Assembly: GCA_944470555.2 (NCBI GenBank)
Contig: OX104127.1
Coordinates: forward strand, 95,132,708 to 95,196,707
Direction: 5' to 3'
Source: Heterobilharzia americana
Lineage: Eukaryota; Platyhelminthes; Trematoda; Strigeidida; Schistosomatidae
DNA length: 64,000 nucleotides
Shown here: piece by piece, positions 34,711 through 45,629 of the stretch
How the letters are laid out: every line of letters begins with the position of its first letter
Position numbering within the stretch: the first letter of the stretch is position 1
Position numbers and translations under genes: made by a program
Notes under the pieces: generated by a model
The model's database searches: none
What the model was told of the DNA's origin: nothing
Seen by the model: the letters and a program-made list of their open reading frames with translations, nothing else

Positions 34711-37641
34711 TAGCTATGAAGTGGAACATGGGCTTCAGTAGCACGTCTCCATTGCATTCTGTTCTCCGCTATCTTTTGAACCCGGCTTCAAGACAATCCA
34801 GAAGCTCTCATTTCTTCCTCATACAATCTATTCCATATCACCCTCGCCTCGGACGCCCAACTCGTCGTTTCCCATCTGGGTTCCACTCGAGTGCGTGATG
34901 TCCCCGAATGGTCTTCTTAGTGCATGCCCAATCCATCTCCACTTCCTTCTGCATATTTGTTGAGTGATAGGTTCTTGGTTGGTTCGTTGACAGGCCAAAG
35001 TTCCTTGTTGTTTATTCCTTCTGGCCATCCGAACTCCAGGAACGAGCGTAGGCAGTCGTTGATGAATGTCTGCAGTTTGTTGGAAATCCCTTTCGTAACG
35101 CGCCAAGCCTCTGAACCATACAGAAGCTCTGACGTGACCTTGGTGTTGAAAATTCGGATCTTGTTCCACGCGCTGAGTGCGGAAAATCTTCACACTGGTT
35201 TCAGGGTAACGAATGCTGTCTTGCTTTTCCAATCCTGACTTTTACATCCTCGTCTGTGCCGCTGCCTGTAGTTGAAACGGTGCTGCCTTTCCCAGGATAG
35301 TGAAAGAGGCTACTTACTTTAAGTTTCTGTCGTTGATGGTAATTGGAACTTGTTGTCTTTGGTGATGGTGTTGGTTGGTAATCTTCATCTTCTCTATATT
35401 CACTTGAAGTCATGTCTTCTCTACCCTGCCTCTTCTGTCAACTTGTTATTTTTCGCCTGCAAATCTTCAAATTTGTGCGACATCAGATACAAGTCATCGA
35501 CGAAATCCAAGTCTTCTAGGTTCATTTCTTCGGTCCAGAGAATGTCCATCCTCTGGCTCCACTTGATTTGCTGCGAATCATTAAGTCTCTCCAGAATGAT
35601 GCGGCATGATATTTTGCTTGTGGTGGACAGGGGTGGAGCATGATTCTTCGCCAGTTCTTGCCAAGGCTTAGGTCTCCATTGTTTAGAAGTTTGACAAGGT
35701 AGCCCTTCCTCCAATCAATCAGCAGGTACCTTGCCTTCCTTCCTTCCTTCCTTCCTTCCTTCCTTCGAAACCTTCTGCAGTAGTGGTATGAGCATGTCCG
35801 CTGTTGTCTCTTTTATCTGTTTCCAGTGTTTCTGGTGGAATTCCTTCTGGTCCTGCTGCTTTCCCGCACCTCAGCATTTTTTGTAGCATTCAGGACTTCT
35901 GCTTTTGTCAGAGTGCCTGTGTTCACTTGTAGTTCTGTCATTGCTGGTGGTATTTGTGTACGAGTTGCAGGTGGTGGTGATGGTCGATTCAAGAGATTTT
36001 GAAGTGACTAGCCCATCGTTTCCTTTGTTTCTCCTCTTTGCTAACTAAGTTTCCTTTACTAACTTTCATTAGTTTCGTCTGCGTAGATCTCTTCCCCCTC
36101 AAATAGGATATTTGATATAGTGTAGTCAGATTTCTGCTACCTGCAGCCTGTTCTGCTTCACTTGTCAATAAGTCGTAGAAGTGTGTTATGTCTTCGTGCG
36201 CACTCTTCTTAACTTTTCTGTCCATCACCTTTCACGCTGTACTCAGTTCCTTTTCTCGTCGTTTAACCTTGCACTGGTTCATCTTCTGCTTCACCATCAC
36301 CATCTTCCTCTCTCTCCTCTATCAGCTTCCATATGTCCATCGAGATCCATTCCTTGTCTTATCTCCTCTTCCTTCCTAAAATGGTTGTGCAGGTTTCTTT
36401 CCACATCTCTTTCAAAGAGTTCCAGTGTTCCTTCACGTCCGATCCTACAAGGATAATGCTCAATATCTCCCATTTTGTTCTCATGACTGATGTGAAGATG
36501 TCCTCTGTAGTTTATCCCTCAGTTCAGTTTCTGTTCTGGGTGTTCAACTTGAAACCTGTGTCTATCGCCAACTGTCTTGAAGGCTTTCAGCTGATTATGA
36601 AGGTAGATTTCTTGCACTAGACAGTGAGTAGTGTGAACCCACATCCACTCCTCTTCTTCATCTTGTGTCTAGTAGGCTGACTGCGTCTCCATCTCCACTT
36701 TCTTCACATTGAGATGAAGTCGATTTGAAGTTTTGTGTGTTCTGGTGCCTGGTGAAGTCCATGTCGCTTTGTGCATATTCTTGTGCTTGAACACACTGCC
36801 TCCAATCACTGAATCGTTGAATGCACGGAATTCTATGAATAATTCTCATTCTCGTTCATCACCTCACCGAGCGCTTCTCAGCCCATGGTTAGTTCTCTTC
36901 CTGTGTTGTCCCCCCCCCCAGTTTGGCATTCATGTCGTCCATCAGAATGAATTTTCATATCGCCAACTGGAGTGTTGTCTAGTAGCGATCGCAGTTGTCT
37001 GTAGAATTCCTCCTTCTTCTCTTCATCTGCATTATTTGTAGGTGAGTAGTGTAGCATTGAATGATTGTGACCTTCCTTCCTTCCTTTTGAGTTGAATCCA
37101 TCTTGCTGTCATGATCCTGATGCTGGAGGAGATTGGTTCCCACTGCCTGAGAGCCTTCGATGCTGTTGGGGACGTCATGATGGCCACTCCAAATCTCAGT
37201 GTGCTCATGGTTGTCGTGTGGGTGACAACATTGGAGTAGATTGTTGACTGTCCAGTTAAGATTTTGGAGAGTCCCTTCCATTCCACCGCTTTCGCGAATT
37301 CCTAGCACTTCAAAACTATAACTTCTCATCTCGTTTGCAATCTGTGCAGCCTTGCTAGGTTCAAACATAGTGCGGACATTCCGTGTATCCATCCTTACTT
37401 TCGCTTTGATCGAGAGAAGACACATCGGTCGACTGGCTTCCGCAAGGCTTTTACCAACCGGCGTCCTTTCGCTTCTCCGATTCCAGCGAGGAATAAGCTT
37501 GCTTTCATTTCTCGTAAACATTTTTTGTGTTTTGAAGATTTTTAGCGGTTGGATTAGTTAGTTTAACGGGGTAGCGTTGCTAGCCGTATGCCCAAACTCC
37601 CTCTTTACCCAGACTTAGGACCAGCAAGTAACTAGTTAACC
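34711..37641 (-). mobile_element. RTE-clade retrotransposon, right-arm copy B' (defective)
   Basis: On the minus strand it runs from GGTTAACTAGTTACTTGC (37641 downwards) through the endonuclease (NVRTMFEPSKAAQIANEM), linker and RT remains. It reaches the C-terminal segment (RWIGHALRRP near 34925-34955) and breaks off near GTTCCACTT, without the GGAACCCAAGGGAC(TAA)n end. A TTCC expansion at 35734-35766 and many frameshifts disrupt the RT region. Relative to left-arm copy B it has a 1-base deletion after LGIRES. It is the more complete descendant of the same insertion. Confidence 0.85.
35734..35766. repeat. (TTCC)n microsatellite inside RTE copy B'
   Basis: About eight CTTC units, located where the intact family encodes the segment before the RT palm; it contributes to breaking the frame. 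Confidence 0.9.
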
Positions 37642-38085
37642 AAGCAAGGATGGGCTGCGATTAGTAATACAGTTTCCATCCTTCTTCAAATATCGAAACA
37701 ACCCCATGTTGACATAGGAAAACACACAATTGCAGAGAAGAGACATTTTCCCTTTACACAGTATCATTCTCTTAACTGTATTATGTTGTATATCGTAATA
37801 TGATGATTTGTTGTATTCCTTTTGTTGATTCGAACAAATGGATGATCGTATAAAAATGGTATGAGTGATTGTGTTGTGATGACAGTCAACCTTACTACCT
37901 CAGTGTTTGCAGGTCGCAATCTGCATGCACTGTGAAGCTCCAATGATGCGAAACAAACCTCAGTATTGACCATAACGTGGAAACGGAATATTTCACAAGA
38001 TGCGAGTTCCTAGTCAAGTGTATTCCTTAGAACCTTCCCCATGTGTCACAACACAACACTAAAATATCACTTATCGTCGAAATAT

Positions 38086-38091
38086 TTTATT
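38086..38091 (-). terminator. Polyadenylation signal of the right LU gene
   Basis: AATAAA on the minus strand, 197 bases beyond the stop at 38288; same position as in the left-arm gene. Confidence 0.55.
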
Positions 38092-38287
38092 CAAATGCCA
38101 TAATTGTGTAAAGTGTTGAAGGGATTAAACTCAAAATAGTCAATGATGCAAGCTATGATTGAGTTGCAAATATGAGATGGAGTGGAACAAGCAAATGGAT
38201 GAGAAGCTAGTCTCCTTATGTTGAATGTTTTGTGAAAATGGTCATGTGTGAGTTGTGTCATGTGAGGGTTATCAGTTTCTCACTGTT

Positions 38288-39584
38288 CTACAGAATGAAG
38301 ACATTGATTCCTGTGAGCACAAGTATAAAGATGATGGCACTTCCATGAAAATTCAATTTTGTCATTCCGTTACACAGATCAGTTGTGCAGCAATACATTC
38401 CTTGTTCATCTGGAGCTTCGTCACATGAGTTGAGACAATACTTGTCAGTATATCCTGGTTTCAAATGGGTCTGAAACAAAAGGTTTATTTGTAAGTAAGT
38501 AGTTGAGTACATCAGGTGAAGTTTCGTATTTTGCGTCACTGAATGTAATGTAAACGAAAAGTAGTGAGCACCACGAGATTGCTTTGCAGTGATGCTTGTA
38601 TTAATAGCATTCATTGAAATGCCGAACACTCAGTGAACCAACTTACCTCCAAATGTTTAGATGGAAAGTTGTTCCAGAATGGAAGGGGTATTTCTGTTGT
38701 ATTTGGAGCTGTATCCTTGCTACTGGAAGGTGCTTTTCTCTCTGATGTTGTTTTAATAAATGTACTTTTGTAGCTGAAACGATTTTATCTACCGATGGTT
38801 CTAATATCGATGGTCCTCATGTTCCAACTACAGATATGAAGCAAAGCATCAATAGGTTTGTCGACTAGGGTTATCCTGACAAATATCTGTGCAACATCAA
38901 GTGTTTCAGGACCAGGTGTTGTTTGGTCACCACACAAACTCACCACAAATCCGACAGACAGCTTGGTTCATTCGGTCGTGGTCATCGCTTGGAAGTCAGG
39001 GTTGTTGACACAAAACCTTGATTAGGAGGATATCTGTTTCCTAATTACTTAGCACTAACACGTGATGCATGACAATCAGATGATATCTGAATTGTTCTGG
39101 TTATTTCGGTTTATTTGCAAATTGGTGAGCACCTCAATGCATCAATGAAACGACTAGAGATTGACTCATTTGAACCACAGTCTCTTGTGATGTTCACTTT
39201 CCCTGTATCTGGCTGATCCGTTCTTCTAACACTACCGAATCTTGTGTGTTTAATGAGAGATGAATCGTGGAGATGTTGGTAATGATATATGAGACTTTAG
39301 ATAGCCTTATGAGAAAGGATTTAAAATTTTATTGCAAACACCTGAGTTTTAGTCACTGACGGTACATATACTGTTATGAGTACAGGTTTTGAAAATGGTG
39401 AAATGATGAAGTGAAATCAATTCAATCCTATTTGTTTATGATGTTAATTAATCTGTGGAACAATGAATACAAATTTATTAGACTGAGTAGAATACTTGAC
39501 TTACTGCGCATGCACCACAAGAATGTTGAATTGTTTGTTGACCCTTTGTACATTTTGTACATGCATAGCACATGATGTTTACCG
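38288..39584 (-). CDS. Ly6/CD59-like (LU, three-finger) GPI-anchored protein, right copy
   Basis: Minus-strand exons 39584-39505 and 38470-38288, with the same acceptor, donor and phases as the left copy. Exon 1 encodes NIMCYACTKCTKGQQTIQHS then CGACA. Exon 2 is identical in protein to the left copy (THLKPGYTDKYC...YCCTTDLCN...GPI-type tail). All ten cysteines and the CGACA segment are kept, while most residues between cysteines in exon 1 differ; acidic residues on the left are replaced by lysine, glutamine or histidine here. The start is not in these exons; a phase-1 upstream exon is needed. The LU exon ending at 44792 has exactly that phase, so this gene may be the last domain of a longer protein (exons at 55384-55493 and 44792-44963). 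Confidence 0.72.
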
Positions 39585-39804
39585 CTAAAGTATAACACAA
39601 GGAAAATAATTATTATTGTTGAGAATTGTTGAATAATTCAATGAATATTCTTCACCTCACTTTCTTCTATTAAGCAAGACGTTAGATGTGACTTGGAATT
39701 TTATGTATGTATGTATTATGTTTTTGAAATTTCACTTTTTGTTTTTCAGATTCTTTTAATCGTATTGGATTTTTAGTTAATGTTACACGCCATGATATTG
39801 TATG

Positions 39805-39806
<2 letters not shown>

Positions 39807-39859
<53 letters not shown>
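39807..39859. repeat. (TA)n microsatellite
   Basis: About 26 TA units, just outside the right arm of the duplication. Confidence 0.95.
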
Positions 39860-39861
<2 letters not shown>

Positions 39862-40084
39862 CATTCTAAGGGATTCTATATGTAATACCATATAGTATGT
39901 AATACTATGCAGTGCTATCCGTCCTAAATTAATCGATTTCATATGAAATTCATTTTGTAAGCTAGTGGTGATTTATATGATTGAAGGTGGCATTTTTCAT
40001 GAACAGAAATCAGTTGGAGAATCATTAGAAACCTGAGATCGTTGTACAATTGTCTGCCCTAGGAGTTTGAGCTGATGGAAAATA

Positions 40085-41160
40085 TTTTTACCACAGGAGT
40101 ATTGTTTTGATGGTGCTGGGTTGTCCGAGTCTGATGGTCGAATTGTGAGGCTTTTATATTCATTCTAGGCAACATCATCAGCATAAAGGTCAGAAAAAAT
40201 TGGGCTATAGGGTTTCTTTCATAAGTAGTTTAGTAGTTTTCCCTGATGTCTTTGTATGTGATCGGCTTTTTCTGCCAAAAACGTAACATTGTCTGCATAT
40301 ATTTTTCGATTGGTTGTCATTCTGATATGAAATTCCACCTTCTTTTATTTTCTCATTGGTTCACATATTGGTTCAACGTCAATATGTCTCTTGATTGGAG
40401 ACCGATTGAATGCCAAGTGTCTAGAAATCCTCTGACATTCTTGATGTTTCCCCTACCCAGGATTTTCACATTTTCTTAGTCAACTTCATGTCCACAGTTG
40501 TCTGTAAGCATTGATATTAGCGAAGATATTTCATGACACTTCACTGTTAGTTGACGTTTATGTAAACGGATACGAAAAGAGCGACCACTTTGTCTGATGT
40601 AGTGTTTATCGCAGTTTCTACAGTTAATTTTTTTTGTTTTCCTTTGCCATTGTATCTTTTGACCTGCATATCACAGAGTCAAGGGATTCTTGGAGTTGTG
40701 AGAAACAGCAATGCCAAAAGGCCTCAATAATCTAATTGTGATCTTGGAGACGTTCTTCAGTTCGGGTGGGACAATCCATTTGTTGGTTTCCGAGGCTAAG
40801 TTCTAGTTCAACTACGAATCATACAAACATCTGATGAAGTTGTGTGGATATCTGTTGTTGTTAACGCATTTGAGTATTAGACCCGTATGAATTGGTTTTC
40901 CGTATGCTTCGGTTTCCGATTTCCCCAATTCCGTTCCGGTAATCAGAACATCCCAAGTTGGTTTTTTCATTCCTCCTAAATTGTAAATTTGATGTCGCCA
41001 GAAATGTTTGTGGTTAATTTAATTCGTTTACAATACTGATCAGCTTCATAATGAAAAATGCGTCATCCACATTATGGACCGAAATTTTTGATTCGATCGA
41101 TTGCAATACCACAGTTTCGTATCTTTGAATCATTGCTTCTGCAATTAGTCCTGATATAAG
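40085..41160 (-). pseudogene. Penelope-like element, 3' half (RT C-terminal part and GIY-YIG)
   Basis: Minus-strand blocks in order: LISGLIAEAMIQRYETVV (PLE xxSGxIAExVMQxLE), then KISVHNVDDAFFIMK (the catalytic YVDD block with Tyr changed to Asn). After a frame change comes a segment resembling LDVLITRTE...YRKPIHTG. ETNKWIVPPELKNVSKITI and RLLRPFGIAVSHN follow, then the GIY-YIG part NCDKHYIRQSGRSFRIRL (Gly of YIG replaced by Arg), SLISMLTDNCGHEVD and RGFLDTWHSIGLQS. 3' noncoding sequence follows to ~40085. At least three frame changes and stops. This subfamily differs from the one at 2-439 (different C-terminal motif set). Confidence 0.75.
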
Positions 41161-42430
41161 TGAAACTCGCAACAAAACGTTTTACAACATTGGCAACTGT
41201 GACTGTAGAAGAAACTGGAGAAGACGACACAAAGAACATAGAAAAACATCCTTTGAGATAGTGTGATCAAGATTAGGAAACCAAGAGCAACAAAAGAGGA
41301 AGAATTAAGTGATTGTATAGTTAACTTGCTCCAATGGACTGCAACCAAATACAGCTGAATAAAAGCTAGGTTAGGAGAAAATATACAATCAAACAGTGTT
41401 GCTAACAACTAGCTTTCATCAGGTTGTAATGTAATATGCATAGATTTCCCCACATATAAAACATTAAACCACTCATGGTGAATTTTTTCTCTTTGTAGTA
41501 ACAAGGAGATCAAATGTACAAATGGTTAATATCCAGATATTACAATAATAAAAATTATCATTACCTCAATGGTGGTGATAATAATGGGAACAGCGTGAAA
41601 CTGTAGACATTTAAACAATCAACGTAGATCAAAACAGAAAAATAAAACTTGTACAGCACTAAAGGACAAAGTGTGTATATGTTCAAGGCGCAAGCAAATG
41701 AGCAGTAGGTGAATGGGGTTTAAAAAAGGAAGTGGATGAAAAATTGAAATTATCTTTGAAGTCATCATGAGAAAACTGAATGTCAGAAAGGCAGTTCATT
41801 TCACATTAAAATCGGTGTGTTCAGTGTCCAAGTAAGTGAGTTTCATTAGAAATGTTATTGTTTAGCCCCTCAAGTCTGTGACTTCATGCGTAATATTAAC
41901 CGATCCAATACAAATGTGTGATTCAAAAAATCAATTTCATAAATAAATGACTTAGTTTTATCATCGGAGGATGAAATTGCTAGATTCGAAACTACATAAC
42001 TTCACAGCTCCCAATAATATATAACCAGAATTTAAAGGTTTATTGGCAAAACAGCATAAAGAAGCTTAAAGAAAACCATGGGAAGATGAACCCCTGATTA
42101 TTGGTAAACTAGATAAGGGAGCAAGTGTAATGCTAAGGAACAAAAGCGAATATTTTGGTTAGATGCATTCTTTACTGAATGACAAAACAAAGTATCAAAA
42201 CTTTGTGATGACAAAGATTTAAACAGAGAAGTGGAAAATAATTAACAAGCATCCTGAAGGAAATAACACAAAATGGTATTATCTCTTTGATCACATACAA
42301 GGTAGTTAAAACCACAGGTTGTTTATTAGAATAGAGCCTGATGACAGCTAACGTAAGCAATATTGTTTGATGATATATCTCCATGGAATCCTGGCACTGT
42401 GAATCCATCAGATGGTGATTTGTGGACGAA
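41161..42430 (+). pseudogene. Penelope-like element, 5' part in inverted orientation
   Basis: On the plus strand, adjoining the upstream edge of the minus-strand 3' half, are N-terminal PLE signatures: KEEELSDCIVNL near 41300-41330; LAPQVCDFMRNINRSNT near 41872-41920; SSEDEIARFET near 41965-41990; and LIIGKLDKGASVMLRNKSEY near 42098-42160, followed by MHSLLNDKTKYQNF. The last is the PLE motif xxKxDKGxxxVxxxxxxY. These belong before the RT part found on the opposite strand, so the 5' piece is flipped relative to the 3' piece. Stops and frame changes are present. The outer end near 42430 is uncertain. Confidence 0.65.
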
Positions 42431-44791
42431 CATGGCGTTGATCCACTTCTTTTATAAGCTGGGACCCTCTAGGATTTTGATTATATTTCTCTGAGCCCAG
42501 TATCTTATTTAATATCATTAGTGAAAATTTAGTGCATAGTTCATGACGTTCAAAATAATTTCTATGTATGTTGTTTCTCAATGAATGATTAAATCCAACC
42601 TTTATTAACAATTTTAAAGTTTGTCTGTCTTAAGTTTGTAACTTTGGTGCGATCACTTGAAGAAAATAGGCTACGAACTCAATATTTCACATTATTTATA
42701 TATATCTACTTCCAAATATCGTTTGCAATCAAACGATTATTATTAGCATTATTATTACCACTACTAAGCGAGAGAAAGACTTTCCATACCTCTTGAATTA
42801 AGATAACCAGAAAGTAGAAAATTTCCTATTATTTGAATATAATGGAGTAGTCAAACTATAAAGTCTTCTTAAAGCTAACAAAATCTGAAATTGACGGAGC
42901 GTTTTTTAAATTTAACACAAAGACCTTTCTTTTTCTAGATCAGCATATGCGAGTTGTGTTGAAAAAGCACAATTGTAAGACATATTGATTTTTTTTATCA
43001 ACTATCTATGAATAATCACCGTTAATAAGAAAATCTATGCGGCAGGCTGAGTTTGAACAGGATCTGGTCAGGCAGTATCCTGTATCTTTTTACACTTTCC
43101 ACACTTTCCACTCCAAATTTATAGCCCTATCATTTTCAGATACACATGTGTTACCATTTGATTTAGCTTGATATTTATATCCACAAAAATAAATAATGTC
43201 TAGCAAAATTATATTTTCAAAAGAAAATACACTAGTTGTAAAAACACAGTTCGCTCTCAGTTTGTTTCCTATAAAGAAGAGCAGAAAGAGAATCAGTTGT
43301 TGCGGAACTTCAGAATCTTTGGAATTCTATTGACAGCTGTTATTCATTACAGATCAAGTTAAAATGTGAACGCATATTTCTCAATAAGACATGCTAATTA
43401 TTGATATCACTAAATTTCGTGTGAACAAAAATAAAAGTTATCACCCGAAATTACAACAAGGCTTAAGTTGTAAAGCATTCACCTTCTTTCATTTCGGTAT
43501 TATTGTTTAGAATCCAGTAAATATATATTTTTCATTGATGAATATGATTAAGGTAAATAGAATGCAGTGTTTTGTTTGTAGCTTAAGGATTACTGAATGA
43601 CGCTATGTGAACATTACTGTGAAAGAGGGGGATATTTGATGTTTTGGTTTGAAGTAGGATGCTACCTTATATCACTAAAGAGTCTCAGACTTAGCCGTAT
43701 AGCCGTTTGTGATCAACATTAATAGAATACTTTGGATCTTGGGATTCTTTAATAACAGCCAAAAACTATCCAAATACACTTAATAGGCAGCGTAAAATAA
43801 CTTAATTTTCCTCTGTAGTTAAGCAAAAATGTTCCTGACTGAGTATGATAGGTGTCTAGACATAATATTTTTATCAGTGTGGAAAGGAAAGAGCCTCTCC
43901 ACATGCAAAAGAACAGGTCGCCAGATATGCTATACAGTTATAGGAAATCCGATGGAGGAATTATATCCTGTCTTCTTATCAGAATGTCAGTATTCTGAAA
44001 ATATATCATATATTTTTGACACAGGAATAATGTTTTGATGTTCTGAGAACTATGAGAGAAAGAATATGGCGCTTTTTCTTATTATCGGCTATAAAATATT
44101 CTTAAAAGTGGATTCAGAGGTTGTACGCGGTGTTTACGTCAAACTACCAGGCCTTCTTTTATTGTTTTCCTTACTGCATTACTGTTAAGACGCTGATGCA
44201 AAATAGGAAATGCTTAGTAGGTATTCATCACTTAAAGCTGACAACAACGACGATACAATATTCAGAAAGTATTTTCACAACAGAATAGTGGAAAGCAATG
44301 ATTTCAGTAGAAAAAGCAGTTCACTCCGACTGGATGTCATTTGTTTGATGAAGGATGAGAACAGTAATTACCTGCAACATTTTGACAGACTTAGAAACAT
44401 AATAGATAAGAAACCGTGTTTCAGATTTGTTACATGTGCTAATTTCTAACAAGATATTATCACCTAAAATTATTATTGGCGAATGGCATAAAAGACAGGC
44501 CCCATTAGTTAGAAAAATGTTTGATTGAGGGGTTCAGCCATTTAAAAAATCTTTTAGAAACAAACATCTGTTATAGTCTAATTAAGTACTAAACAAGTAC
44601 TATGGAATGTTTAGTTGAGGACAGGACGAAACATTTTTTGTCGGAAAAACTCATTTCGACAGATGATGAGGTAGTTTTAATTCAATAAAGAAGTTCAGAT
44701 TTCCGATATTAATTTGAGTGACTCGGTAGGAAGAACTAATATGACCAAGTATTACGTAAAATAGAAAGTGTTACGACATTTTACTACTTAC
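42431..44791. other. AT-rich DNA, possibly intron of the minus-strand LU gene
   Basis: No recognisable gene. Short plus-strand open frames (43829-44038, 44210-44449) have no recognisable domain. If the LU exons at 44792-44963 and 39505-39584 belong together, this is intronic. Confidence 0.4.
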
Positions 44792-44963
44792 GTATCTTTT
44801 CAGTCGGTTCACGATGGCTAGGTTCTTCAGTGGTTGGACTAAATTTCTTTACATTACACAGATCTGTAAAACAATGACCTTCATGAGGTTTTGCACCATT
44901 CTGAGGTAGCCACTTGTCGCTTAACAAGCAATTTCTGAAAATTTCGGGGTATGTTCCATAAAA
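44792..44963 (-). CDS. LU-type internal exon (second half of an LU domain)
   Basis: The minus-strand exon is bounded by acceptor TTGCTTGCAG and donor GTAAGT. It starts in phase 0, ends in phase 1, and is open throughout. It encodes FYGTYPEIFRNCLLSDKWLP, then NGAKPHEGHCFTDLCN and a Ser/Thr/Glu-rich linker. CFTDLCN is the closing motif of an LU (Ly6/uPAR) domain; the usual preceding Cys is His here. The phases equal those expected when an LU domain is split over two exons. The exon at 55384-55493 supplies a matching first half and the exon at 39505-39584 could follow. No transmembrane part, so it is not a terminal exon. Prediction only. Confidence 0.5.
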
Positions 44964-45479
44964 CTGCAAGCAATTGGTTAACAGATATAGGTTAACGTTA
45001 CCGTCAAGAATTATAAGAGGAGTTGATGAAATTTGAACGGATAAAAATAACGACTGAAACAGTTTATCTATGAGGTTCAAGTATCCAGTAAAATTAAGTG
45101 CACCGTGGCCAGGTAGGATAGTCTACTTTGAAAAATGTGAGTATAAGCTTTAATAGCCTAAACCGATCGAAGTGAAGCCAAAAGATTATAGTTCTTTTCA
45201 TTCACATAGTTCAACTTCTCAGGAAATAAAACATAACGTTCTGAATAGAAAAAAATATGTGTGAATTGATTATTTGCTTGTCTTCATCCACTGTAATAGT
45301 GGATGAAAAGTAGATACGCATTGTGTGAAGACTACTTTGGAAAAGCGTAATTTCCCTAGATAGTGAAAGACCCGTTTTATATAGCATAGGGGAATGAACA
45401 TTTATCATTAGAACAGTTTAATTTCTTACGATATAATGATGTGAATCTGAGTAATCATTTTTTTCAAGTTTTTATGCAT

Positions 45480-45629
45480 GATAGACTGACCTCGGTTGGA
45501 AGAACGAAGGAAACCCGAAAGCACTGGATATCTGTTTCGTCCTAGTGTGGGACTTCTCAGCAGTGCGCACCCACGACCCCGCCAGGGATCGAGATATTTC
45601 CAAATCCCCACAACTCCCTCAAAATTTAA
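45480..45629 (-). repeat. Sm-alpha-like SINE unit
   Basis: The minus strand shows TTTTGAGGGAGTTGTGGGG, GATTTGGAAATATCTCGATC, CGGGGTCGTGGGTGCGCAC, then the hammerhead motif, then TTCCAACCGAGGTCAGTCTA. This is the order of schistosome Sm-alpha elements, and parts of it match the foldback arms at 1943-2627. Single copy, no clear target duplication. Confidence 0.7.
45520..45566 (-). ncRNA. Hammerhead ribozyme-like motif
   Basis: Stem I GCACTG/CAGTGC; core CTGAGAA (consensus CUGANGA, so G8 is A); stem II GTCC/GGAC; GAAA; cleavage triplet ATC. Stem III is weaker than in the 2 kb copies (C opposite A). G8 is a catalytic base, so cleavage is unlikely. Confidence 0.7.

Larger units (their letters stand above)
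34413..39702 (-). repeat. Right arm of the large inverted duplication
   Basis: The inverted counterpart of 14273-18331. Read on the minus strand it begins at 39702 in the intron before the LU exon and ends at 34413 in PLE sequence. It keeps the RTE through most of its C-terminal region, where the left arm is deleted. The outer end abuts an ATGT-rich tract (39700-39720). Confidence 0.9.

Noticed and set aside
44600..44660. GGACGAAAC followed by a short ACA...TGTC stem near 44625 as a further hammerhead
   Set aside because: The GAAA and a small stem III fit, but there is no stem II partner (no GTCC) and no pairing stem I around the TTGAGGA core, so it looks coincidental.
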